A stretch of 64,000 nucleotides of DNA from Neopestalotiopsis rosae (lineage: Eukaryota; Ascomycota; Sordariomycetes; Amphisphaeriales; Sporocadaceae). The notes beneath the pieces were generated by a model. The model did not search any database, had not been told where the DNA came from, and saw nothing but the letters and a program-made list of their open reading frames with translations. The stretch is taken from NCBI GenBank assembly GCA_023078685.1, contig JALGAS010000001.1, positions 4,092,001 to 4,156,000 on the forward strand, in the 5' to 3' direction. Below are positions 22,569 to 33,333 of this stretch, one piece after another (position 1 is the first letter of the stretch; each line of letters begins with the position of its first letter). Both the position numbers and the translations under genes were made by a program.

Positions 22569-24707
22569 TACCTGCCGTCAACTCCCCTGCCCTAGTTCTT
22601 GGCCTTCTTGTACATACAGAAGTTAACCTCAGCTGCATACCAAGCATGCCTACTGTTTTTACATCCTACCCAATGGTCGACGAAGTCGTACTGTAACGTG
22701 GTGTATGTAGCGCTGACAGGTATCAACGGGGGGCGGGCAAGTGCCAAGGTCGTTTTCTAACCCCCACTGGCTTCCCCAAAGCGACAGCCGCGGCTGTGGC
22801 CCGTACTTACAAGTTACTGACCATACCCCAATTTTTATAGTATGTGCAGCGCGGCCAGGGGTCTAGTGTGAGTGCCGCCGTTGATGAACGAGGTCTCACG
22901 ACGAAGCGGCGCGAATAAGACGATGCTGTTGGCGGCACTGTCGAGTCTTGTCTTGCATCTGCCCGGCCCGGATCTGAGGGTTATCAATTCGAATGGGTGT
23001 CTAGGATGAGTGTACAGAATGGAATCTTTTTTCCACTACCCCAATGCCACCACCGAGGACGATGAACACTACTACTGTCTATGTACCAACTCATGCTATA
23101 GGCACTTCCATCTCATTGTAGGAATCAATACATTTCAGCATTTCAGCACTTCACAACTCACGTGCCATTGAGCATAGCATCGTGCTGTATACTTGTACAT
23201 ATATACATATATGTCACAAAGCAATCGAACGGTCACGCATGAACATACACTATATATGTATACTTGATTGATGTATACCTGTGCCACGAGCATGAGCTTG
23301 TGACGACTGCAAGCAGTATCAGTACTATTCCAATCTCCTGATGATGGATATATACCTATATACTGCAAGCCCAGCCACACGTACAGCATTGCAATATCGA
23401 ACATCATGAATTCATTGGCTCTAGACCCAAACTCAGCGAGTGCACCAGGAAGTAACAAGTCATCAGATTAAGGTTACATGGTTGCGATAGATGTGCTTCC
23501 AGGGCCTCGTGGTGGCATATATGTAATCTAGCTACCATGCCACATCATATTACACAATACACGTCGACTAGGAATTTCTCTCTGCAGATGTGAATCAGAG
23601 TTGCGGAGAGGTGGAACGCAAAGCATTGACAACCTGCAACACTCAGTACAAGTTTATGTTCGAAGTGTTGAGCATTGACATCGTGTCAAGACCTTGATGC
23701 CGTTCGCCATCTGAAGTCAAGCTGCTTTTATGTAGCATCTGCTTGGTCAATATGTCCAATTGTCCCGAGTGCCGGAGTTTCTGTTCGTACCAACATTTTC
23801 CAGTATCTTTTGACGCTGAGCACACACATCTGGCAATTTCCCGTACCCAGAAATACCGTGCATTCCCTTTTCTCCCTTCTTCACTCAATATATATACTTA
23901 TAATACATTTAGTCTGATTGGGTCAGGTCCACGGATGTGGATTAAATGTAGCAAGCAAGCAGGTCGCAAAAAGGGTAGGACTTTGTTACTGTCAAGGTAA
24001 GTAAGTAGGTTAGGTAGGTTGCCATTTGTTCCCTCTCTTGACTCCTCCGCCCCGCTGGTATCGTACGTAGGTATCAAACCCGTCATGGAATCAACCATCT
24101 GCCATCTGCCATTTTGTAGGGTATCCATTGCCCCTCCCCACCCTCATATCCACCCCTCTGCTTCGTACCTCTTACATTGGATACCTTGCCTGCTTCCAAC
24201 CTTGACCTACCTACCCGTCGATCTACCAGTGCCACCGTACCTATCCCACTCCAGTCCTCAAGACCGCGGCGACCGACGATCCCGCCCAGATTCAATCTCC
24301 ATTACCCCTAGAATCGATGGATGGGGCCAACAGTGGTGCAATTTTCCGGCAGCCTTTGGCGGCAGCCTTTTCTCTTCAATTTTTTCTTCTTCTTTTTCTT
24401 TTCTTGATGTCAAGCGCCAAAAGGTCCTCTCACACCTGCACGAGATACCAAAAGAATAGTTGTGCATATGTAAGTAAGAATACGTGATGTACTTGCTAGG
24501 TACACGACATGCTTGCTACATATGCTGGGAGGCATCTGATCAATATGATGAAGAGAATTTTGGTTATCAAGGACGCTAGCATTCATTGTGCCTGCCCTTC
24601 AAGTGCCCATCAATGTTCCGCCTGCCTGCCGTGTGTACATTGACAGCATGCACTAAGGAGAAATGGTGTCCAAGTACCGGGGCTAGGTACCTAGTGCATA
24701 CATGGGT

Positions 24708-24733
24708 TGATTATTGATTGATTGATTGATTGC
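24708..24733. repeat. ATTG tetranucleotide microsatellite
   Basis: About five ATTG/TTGA units in non-coding DNA, just after a CTAGGTACCTAG palindrome at 24683-24694. Confidence 0.8.
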
Positions 24734-25659
24734 CTTGCCTTGAGTAGGTACTGCAGTGGAAGGAGACAGACAAGAAGAGATCGCATCTGCTTCTGATCTC
24801 GTCAAATTGCCAAGCATGTACGGTACGGTAGATAGTCATTAGGCAGTACCCAGATAGAGATTCTTAGTCAAGTTGTTGAGTCCCCGGAGAGAAGATGAAC
24901 GCCAGGATATACTTCATCTTTCTCCTCATTTTGACTTTGACTTGGACTTGACGTTGCCGCTGGCCGGCCTTATTATAGAGCGACTGTCCGACTCAATCTT
25001 TCCTTCCTGATCTCGTCCGTGTCACTGCCAGTCCGGCATTTTGCGTTCGATCCTTGGCTCCGATTCCTTTCTGGGTCACATCTTCCGCGCCCCATGCGAA
25101 ACCTACAGACATTTTTTGTTCGTTGTCTTGGGGCCCTTTTCTGATTTTCTACCTGGAATTTCCAACTTTGATTTCCGTCTTGGTGTGACGGCGCTTGACA
25201 AAGCCTCAGTTCCGTCCAATTCCAGTATACATTCCCATACCCATCCGTCGTTCATAATACTTTGTACTTTACGCTGCCTTGGCGATCTTCAATGCTGGCA
25301 GCTTGGCCACTACTACACAATTCCTTTTTGCTACAATACATCCGTACCTGATACGTGAATGACCCTGGCCCCCCCTAGCCCTGGCTGCCCCTCCCCCCTC
25401 TCCTCCCCTGGTACAGTATTCTGGAAAACTGCTAGGCACAACGCAGTACACCTACACTACCTAGATTAGGCGACGACCCCATAAAAGCCCTCCTCCGCTG
25501 AGGCGCTGATGGAAAAGCCGGGAGCTGGACTTGGAGTAGCTGGACCTTGCAGCTAGCTAGGTAGCTACATAGTAGGTAGGCGGCCTGGCGGTACCCACGG
25601 CAGTACATTACCTACTGTATGTAACTAATAGGGCAGAGAGAAGGAAGCGTGCCGAGTGC

Positions 25660-25682
25660 TGTCCTGTCCTGTCCTGTCCTGT
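25660..25682. repeat. GTCCT pentamer repeat
   Basis: Four tandem GTCCT units in non-coding DNA. Confidence 0.8.
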
Positions 25683-26348
25683 TCAGTCGGCCTACTTACG
25701 ACTCGCCTCCGCCGTTGGCTGCTTGCTACTGCTTGCTAATTGCGACGGCTATCACTAACCTCCGAAGGAGAAGGGGAAGTGCAAGAAAAAAAAGAGGAGC
25801 CAATCCCATAACCCAGCACACAAATGCAGACCGCTGACGCAGCTAAGAATCCTCGACTCGGCCGTGTTCTTAGCAGATGGTCATCCATGGTTTCCTCCCT
25901 ACCTCTTTTCGAAAAATAAAAGTATCCCTATCCTAAAAACCCAATATCATCTCCACGATCCTGACGAGCTGCTTTCCGCCTTTGGCTACCGTCCAGTCCA
26001 CAAACAAGCCTTTGCCTTTTGAACCACCCGGGCCAAACAAACATAACTCCTGGTGGATAGGATAGCGCCCATACAGTAATGCTATGCTAATGCGCACCAC
26101 CAGCCGTCGCTCGTACGAGTTTCATGCCTGACTCGGGCATCCTATTCGTCTCTGAAGCAGCCTAGCCCGTCCGACTACTGCCCTGTCATCCCGAGGCGCC
26201 CGTCGTCGATCTTCGCATAGAAGCAGCAACAGACAGCAGCAGTACTAGAGAGAGGGATAGTATAGGAGGAGAGTAGTTGTTGCTGTTGACGTTGTTGGAG
26301 GGGAAAAACAGTTGTTAGTAGGCAGCAAGCAACCTCTGCTTTTTCAGC

Positions 26349-28597
26349 ATGGTTTATTGTGGAAAGGCATCGCAAGGTCCGTCCCTCCTCTAACTAGATC
26401 TCTCTTGATCAAATCCACTCCACGATCATAAAACTCATTACCTGTGCTCGCCAATACAGGATGCCAAAACTGCCGCCAACGGCGAATCAAAGTAGGCACA
26501 CCCCATTCACTTACTTGTCACCCCTTGCTCAATATCTTCATCCCTACTTCATCATATTATACACATTGCATTGGCCACTCTCTCTAGTCTCCAAGACTAT
26601 ACACTTCGAATATACCATCAACTCCACACTGCGTCTTGACTCAAGGTGTGCTTTGCAGATAGGCAGTCAGTCTTATGTAAAGAAAGCCGGAGCTTGCTAT
26701 TCAAGATATACGCGGCACCTGGAGACTTTGCCTCTGAAATGGATATTGCGCGCCTATACATCCGACCATTTTCATTCCCATTCTTGTCATTGTTCTATAA
26801 TGGAGTGTTGCAGATTCATCATCCCCTGTCTATACAATGCCCAGGCGGGAAGATACCTGCCAGCAAAGTCTCCCATCTCCAAACCGAGCCGGCTGCTGAC
26901 CACGATCATGTAGTGCGACAAGGTAAAGCCGGAATGCTCGCAATGCATTCGGATCGGCAAGAAATGCCCTGGTTACCGGGACCAGCTTTCGTTGATGTTC
27001 CGAGATGAGTCGAGCAAAGTGATTCAAAAGGCACACGCGCAATGGGGAACGGCTACATCACCGCCTTCGGCCAACTCTGCCGCGTCAGCGACGTCAAGTT
27101 CGGCATCATGGACCTCCTCGCCGTCAGCCATGACCAACGACACAAGGAGTCCCGTGGACGACGGTCCGGCCTCACCTGCCGAGATCGTGCTGAGCAAGAA
27201 CATGCAGCTCTTGTCGCCCAAAATTCCCTCCAAGGTGGAGCCGACGTTGGAGCAGCGCGGCCTCCAATTCTTCATTGAGCAGTATCTCATGAAGACCCCG
27301 GATGCGCCTTCGGCCGATCGCCATCTGGCCGTCTACAGTGGAAGCACCCAGGCTATGCAGACCGTCATGATGGCTGTTGGTCTCGCCGGCTTGTCGCACA
27401 AGCGAGGAGATAAGGCCATGAACCTTATAGCGCGACAAAAGTATACCGCGGCGCTGAAGCAAACGGGTCAATTAATAGCAACCGGCCCGAGCGACGTCAT
27501 CTCTGTCATGGGGCCGCTCCGAGCCGTCGTCACCCTGGCCATGTTTGAGGTGGTTCAAGGCAAGGGCTCGAAATTGTCGACTGGCACAGCCAATATTCAT
27601 ATCCTGGGTGCCATTGCCTTGCTGAGAAATGTTGTTCCACATTCACAGTATCCCGTATTTGGCGCAAGGGCTATACTGCAACTGATGTATTCATTGGTAG
27701 GTGTCCAGTCTGGAGGAAAGATGCTGGGTTCTTTTAGCTGGCCGTTGAAGAAGAAAACGCTAATGGCAATTATAGTTGATCCCTTCTCAAGTGACAGACA
27801 CGCCGCTGCCACCGCAGTTCTTCGAGGTGCTTGCCATGTGCAGGCAGTTTATACCACCACAAGAGCACGCCACGTGCGATTTAGCTGTGGCCATCGCCAA
27901 CTTCCTCGAATTGCTCACTCTCTCGAAAAGCTCCTTGCTCTTAGACGGAAATCCGGACACGGAACATACACTTCAGGAGTTATTGCAAATGGACAGCATC
28001 ATGGGTGGTCTTGAGCAGCAGATGCAGAGATCATTGCCTTTCACGGTAGAAAAAGCACCCAAGGAGTATCCTCCAGAGGCTGTCTTTCGAGGGAAATACC
28101 ACACATACAATGGTATCGAAGCAGCCCGACTCTGGAACCACTTGCGCTGGGCCCGCATTCTCGTGGTCCAGCGAATTATTGACATGAAAAAGGACTTTCC
28201 AAACTCATTTTCGTTTGTAGTCTCTCCAGCCCAATTACAGTCATGTTACAGCACGTCACAACGCATGGCTGAGGACATCATTACGAGCACTCCGTCCCAC
28301 TGGCACCACCCGATCCTTTCTGAGCCACAAGCTCGGCGACTAGCAGCTGTCGGCAAAGGTGGAACTGGCGCTGCCGGGCTCCCGGGTCTACTCTGGCACC
28401 TCAAGATCGCTGGTTGCGCGCCTGGTGTACCGACTGAATTCTGGGACTGGGCGTACGCACTTGCGCAGGTGGTATGGAAAACTATGGGAATGCAGCACGC
28501 GCTTGCCTTGTCCGAGGTCATGGAAGGCCATCGTGCTGGTATGGAAAAGGAGGCCATTGACCGGCTCATCAAAGTCGAGGACGAAGAAGAGTGGTAG
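26349..28597 (+). CDS. Zn2Cys6 fungal transcription factor
   Basis: Four exons: 26349-26376, 26460-26491, 26914-27696 and 27776-28597; 554 residues. The binuclear zinc cluster is Cys11-x2-Cys14-x6-Cys21-x6-Cys28-x2-Cys31-x6-Cys38 and is spread over three exons (MVYCGKASQG, then CQNCRQRRIK, then CDKVKPECSQCIRIGKKCPGY). The remainder resembles the regulatory region called fungal-specific transcription factor domain 2, with FIEQYL near residue 120. Such proteins bind CGG-type half sites as activators or repressors. The join between exons 2 and 3 is forced by cysteine spacing, so the second intron is 422 bases, far longer than the others here. No target pathway is evident, because no metabolic cluster adjoins it. 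Confidence 0.92.
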
Positions 28598-29988
28598 AAC
28601 CCCCGGCCTTGCCACCATGCGCCAAATGTATCATCCAGGGATACATGAGAGCATCCATATAAAATGCCCGGGAAGTGCAACTGTAACCATAAAACAAGGC
28701 ATCAAGCGACATCCCTCACAAGTCGTGGTGCCAACCAAGAAGGGAACAATCGCGTTGAGGATGGCTACCCGGGCGCTTCTAGCAAAAGGTATTTTCAGAA
28801 AATCTTGGTCGCAATGCCTCTGCTGAAATCCTCGACAATCGGGCTATTGATCCATGACCAGACTTCTCTGCTGTGGGCCAAGCAGAATGAGGAGTTAGAC
28901 GGTACTGTTTTGGATGTTTTACTCTATATACATGTATATGAAATGCCATGTAGCCTCTAGCGAAAGCGCTTGTAGACAGCTCGATGACTACCCAAGCTCG
29001 ACTGACACGCAATATAAGACAAACCAAATATGCAAATCATTCATCTTTACAAGTGACGCGGCATCGAAGAGCAGAGCAATAGAGAGGCGAATGCATGCGA
29101 TTCAGAGATCGCGGGCCTTTCAACGTATGCACGTAATGCTAGATAGATTTATTCATCTGCAGAATTTACCTAGGTACATGCCAGGATTTCTTCCCTCAAG
29201 GGCCCCGACCAATACACTGCCGCTTGAGCGGTTCTCTATATGGTCAACCATTCTCAGGCCAAATTATTGCAATGTGCTCTTCGGCCAATCTGAGCAGCCG
29301 GTATTACCGCGGCCCTGTTGCGCTACAAACAGGGCCGATATCCGATGGTGATCAAAGGACCACTTGGAAGTAGACGAATGCTCTCTGCTTATCCCGAGTG
29401 TAAGCAACATGGCCATAGCAGGGCCTCGGGCAATCTCTTCCAACGCGTGCATTTCCCACCTCCATAGCTATACGAGTTAGGGTATCATCTCTCCTGTTTT
29501 CGGCCTTTTTTTGTATTTTCTTTTACGAAGGTGGTTTCGTCTTCCCTCTGTTTCTTTTCATTGCATTTCTTGGCAACCATCTTTGCCATCCTGAGGATGG
29601 GACACGTTCGTTGTGGGTCGGGTTGGTTTCTGCCTCGATGGAAAATTTGCGTCAATGGAAGCTGAAGTTGTCGCTTTGTCATATCTGGACGACTTTGCGT
29701 TTCCTCAACATCGACGAGTCCCATAAGGGGCTCATTAGCTGTGTTAAGAAGTTGCAAGGCAGGGATGACCACGTCTTCCAAAAAGCACGACCAAGGTGCT
29801 TATCAACAGGAAAGGACAGACAGTGACTGGCTCGTGAAGCCAGATACTATTGAGCCATCAAAGAAGACCGCTGGCTCCGAGATCGCTTACCATAATCCAA
29901 TGGTACACGCCAAACGTCATGGCCTTCTGCTGTAACATTAGCCAATCTTTTTAAGCAGCGAAGCATCACATGGTTCCGCAAGCCGCAC
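28598..29988. other. Convergent 3' region, 1.4 kb, no gene seen
   Basis: Lies between the ends of the zinc-cluster gene and PAP1. Short frames only. Contains one exact copy of the TACCTAGGTA palindrome at 29167-29176. Confidence 0.55.
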
Positions 29989-32213
29989 TCAGCCTGCAGC
30001 TGTCGGCTGCGTTCGTTTGGCAGACGGTTGATCCTGTAGCCATGGTTAGTAGTTCTTCAAGGCCAAGGGGCTACATCCTCGATTATGCCATCGCTTGAAG
30101 CAATCCACCAGTCATCCCTACATACATCTGACGGCGATGGATTGGGCCTCTTGATATTCTTTGGCACCGCAGCTCCATTGGCTGCACCCGCTCTCTTAAG
30201 CGGACGGGTGGGCTTTACTTCGCCGGGTTCGAATACATCGTCGGGGAGGTTGATGCTGTTGTCGTTAGATAGTGCTCATCGGAGTACTATGCTCAGGTAC
30301 TCACTTCCGTACGTGCTGGATGCTCAAGAAGTTCAGCTGATCCTCATACTTGTCCCAATTGAAGCAGAGGTCTTTGAACTCATTGACCTGGAAGGAGAGA
30401 TCGAGAGATTTGGCACCTAGATTGTCAGCGACCTCTATTTCAGCACCTCCAGGAGCAGCCCACAGCCTACTTCAGTCACCGATGAGGTCACTGCTTGAAG
30501 TTCAGCTGGAACGCAGGGGGGCAACATACCTTCTGCAAGTTCAAGACCAATGTAGTGGGTAGTTGTGAAGACCTTGCCGCTTTGAGCGGGCATATCTTCC
30601 AATTTGATCTTCATCTCGCTTTCGGGATCTGGTTTGACAGGGAGATCTGCCAAGCCCAGCTTTGTCTCGCCTTCTGGGTCTGGTTTGATTTGAGGACCAG
30701 GCTCGGCAGGTGTGACAGCAACTCCGTTTCCGATTTGCGGTTTCGTTTCCATGGGCTCGCTCTTGGTGGCGCCGTTTTGAGTAGCCTGGTTTTCGAAATC
30801 CTGTTCCTTGCACACGTAGTTCAACTTTCCGTCGATGACGTCGCTCAGCTGCTCGTCGTTTGTGACCTTGTGCAGACGGTCGAAACCCTTGTTGAAAGGA
30901 TGCGCGATTGCGATGGAAGCATGGCGCTCCACACCAGCAACTAGAACTCTGACTTTGCTCTCGACAAAACCAGACCAGATCTTGTGGGCTTCCTTGTCCT
31001 TGGAAGTAACAATGACTGCCAAGTAATACTTGTAACCGTTTGTGAAGAAAGTGTGCTTGACAAACAAATGTTGCCACGGTAGCACGCCCGACAAGATTTC
31101 GCTGGCGATGCCCTTGGCGCGCTGCAGCTCTCTTTGTATAATGGCCTTATTCGAATGAGTAATGTTGAAAGTAGCACACATTTGCGGATAGGCAGGAGTA
31201 ATGACGGGCATCAGATGAAAGCTATCGCCCTTGTAGACCTTGGGATTCCAGACGCGCACGGCGAGAGGACCGTCCTCCATATGTTTCAACATGACAGGGG
31301 ATGGCCACGGCCACTGTCCAATGATGACGAAGAACCTCGCAACGATGACAGCCGCAGCAGCCTTCGGATACAGCTGGCATATTCTCGCGACCAGCATAGC
31401 CCAGACGACTCCTCCAGGAAAACCAATAATATTTGCATATATGGCCCGTCGCTGAGCCCACAACTTGATGGCACGCAATGCTAGACGAAACGTGGCCTTC
31501 TCAGGAACCAGATTCAGTATCTCGTTGGTGACACGAGTTCCATTGACGGAACGAAGCTCGGCCTCATCAAGTCCGCGTAGGTACTTGTTTTCCGTGAGGT
31601 GCAACTCTTTGTGGGCCGGAAACTGTGTGAGAGTGGCAATGCGGGCAAAGATCAGATCAATGCTGATGCCCCAGTACTCGAACTTGATGATAGGAACAAA
31701 GGCATCCTCAACGGGCGTCAGATCGGTAATGGCACCCTTGGGGGCCATCTCAAGAAGGAGGCCTGGAAAATCCTCAAAGTAATGCTGGCGGGTCACATAT
31801 TTCGGAGCGCAAACGAGTGTATCAATATCGGAGCCGGGGCCGTAGACACCAAGACAGAAACTGCCGTATGTGAAAACCTCTCCTCGTGCTTCTCGAATGA
31901 GGGCCGTATTGTGTGGTTCCTTCTTCTTGGCGACGCGACGGACGAATTCGTCCGTGATTCGCTGTAGATCGTCGAGAACCTTGTATCTGCGGACAAGGTG
32001 TCAATCAATGTCATTCGATTGTGCGCAGAGTAAATGGATATGATGGAGTGCGCCCTGGAAGCCTTACCGTTTGTCTGTCTCGTCTGCTGTCTCGAAAGTA
32101 CCCTGACGCTTGAGCTCCTCCAAAAGCGCCTCTGTCAATCTGACCTCATCGGGTGTTGGCAGATTTGTCGTGATGGGCGGCGTGACGCCAAATGTCCTCT
32201 CTGAAGAAGCCAT
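29989..32213 (-). CDS. PAP1: Nuclear poly(A) polymerase Pap1
   Basis: Five exons on the minus strand: 32213-32068, 31986-30530, 30416-30305, 30255-30126 and 30033-29989; 629 residues. The nucleotidyltransferase motif is GSDID at 100-104 (Asp102 and Asp104 bind metal), and the third acid is Asp159 in ISIDLIF. The central domain (VNGTRVTNEIL, LWAQRRAIYANIIGFPGG) and the RNA-binding domain (FFTNGYKYYLAV) follow in the canonical order. A Glu/Pro/Lys-rich insertion (about 470-530) sits before VFTTTHYIGLEL. Pap1 adds poly(A) tails to cleaved pre-mRNA with the cleavage and polyadenylation factor. The last intron has a gtatgt donor and a ctactaac branch site; if kept, a different short C-terminus results. 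The C-terminal end is the least certain part. Confidence 0.94.
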
Positions 32214-33333
32214 AGTATTCCTCCTGGCCGGCAGCAGAGAGGTTTTGAATCCAATGCGCAGATATGACCGGTTCGTGGAGGTAATCCTTCGTCGCGTATC
32301 GGATGAATCGGTCGCACGCAGAAATCAGAATGGCTGCAGTCTAACTTGCACGAGACGCAGCTGCCCACTGTCTTTGTCGGAACCAAAGGGGGGAATAAAT
32401 GTAGGCCAGGGTCGGTCAAGGTCGAGGAAGGACAGAAGTAGCACGCATGCACGTACTACGCCCACAGACGGTTCCGTGGCAGATGCAGATCGGGTTTGGC
32501 TGGGAAGAAGATGGAGTGAAGATGCGAATAATTGCACGCCTCAACTAGGTAGAGCTTTGACGTTTGTTCATTACTGCACTGACTGGTGCAAGTGGGCTGC
32601 CGACCTGGACGTTCCATGCACTGGGCCGAAGTAACAGTCAAGTATTTGTGCGCCCAAGTGATGGCTAACGCGACTTTTAGGTACTGGAACAACAAGCTCC
32701 AGCCTCTAGTTGTCCCTTAGCGCGCGTCTAGCGGCTCGGTGCCTTGGCCTGAATAGAAGTGCCCGTTTGGCACAAGACGTCAGCACTGGCTCTTTTCTGT
32801 TTTGGAGCTTCGATAAGGCTGGAGGACCCTGGAGGTGATAAGAAGCATGGTGGAATATAATCCAAAAAGTTATTACAGCGCGTATCATTATAGGTGAAGG
32901 CTTTCATATTTCACCAGGTCGGTATCTTGCTCATTCTTTCAATCATTCTAATTTTTATTCTATTCAAAAACGCAACCCACATTCCTCAAGAAATCTCTCG
33001 TATCTTGAAGATGAGCGTAAACACACAACGACCCGCACCTCACATGTATCATCCTGGCCATGAGGTAGTTCCCAACACATTATATTTAGATTTCCAGGAT
33101 GCGGCTCATCTTGGGGAAATATCCTTTCCATTTGACCGCAACTGTGTCGGTAGGTATCATGGAGATGTCAAGCGTGCTTACCAAAAACGCCAGATGCCCC
33201 AAAATTGCAATGCGCTTTCCTACACTCCTCTCCGAAATCAGACGCAACTCTATCATGCCATCGTCCATGATCGTGTGGTTCGTCATAATATGAACATTGC
33301 TTCCCCTTCTCTGCTCTCTAGCAATCCGCAGCC
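32214..33333. other. Intergenic, 1.1 kb: PAP1 promoter and 3' region of septin-type gene
   Basis: AT-rich around 32860-33010. A plus-strand frame (32894-33379) with a hydrophobic start lacks coding composition beyond it and runs into the septin-type gene; it was not accepted. Confidence 0.5.

Larger units (their letters stand above)
18754..26348. other. Gene-poor block of 7.6 kb
   Basis: The largest space in the window without a recognisable gene. 18754-19200 is the SGF73 promoter side. 19250-22200 is visibly AT-richer and holds a few orphan open frames. 22200-26348 carries simple repeats (ACAG, ATTG, GTCCT units) and many short elements of the type ctaggtac/taggtagg. No transposase, reverse transcriptase, terminal repeats or tRNA box pattern was seen. 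The last few hundred bases are the promoter of the zinc-cluster gene. Confidence 0.55.

Noticed and set aside
26461..26913. 150-codon open frame inside the zinc-cluster gene intron
   Set aside because: It is in another frame than the exons, and the cysteine spacing demands that this DNA be spliced out.
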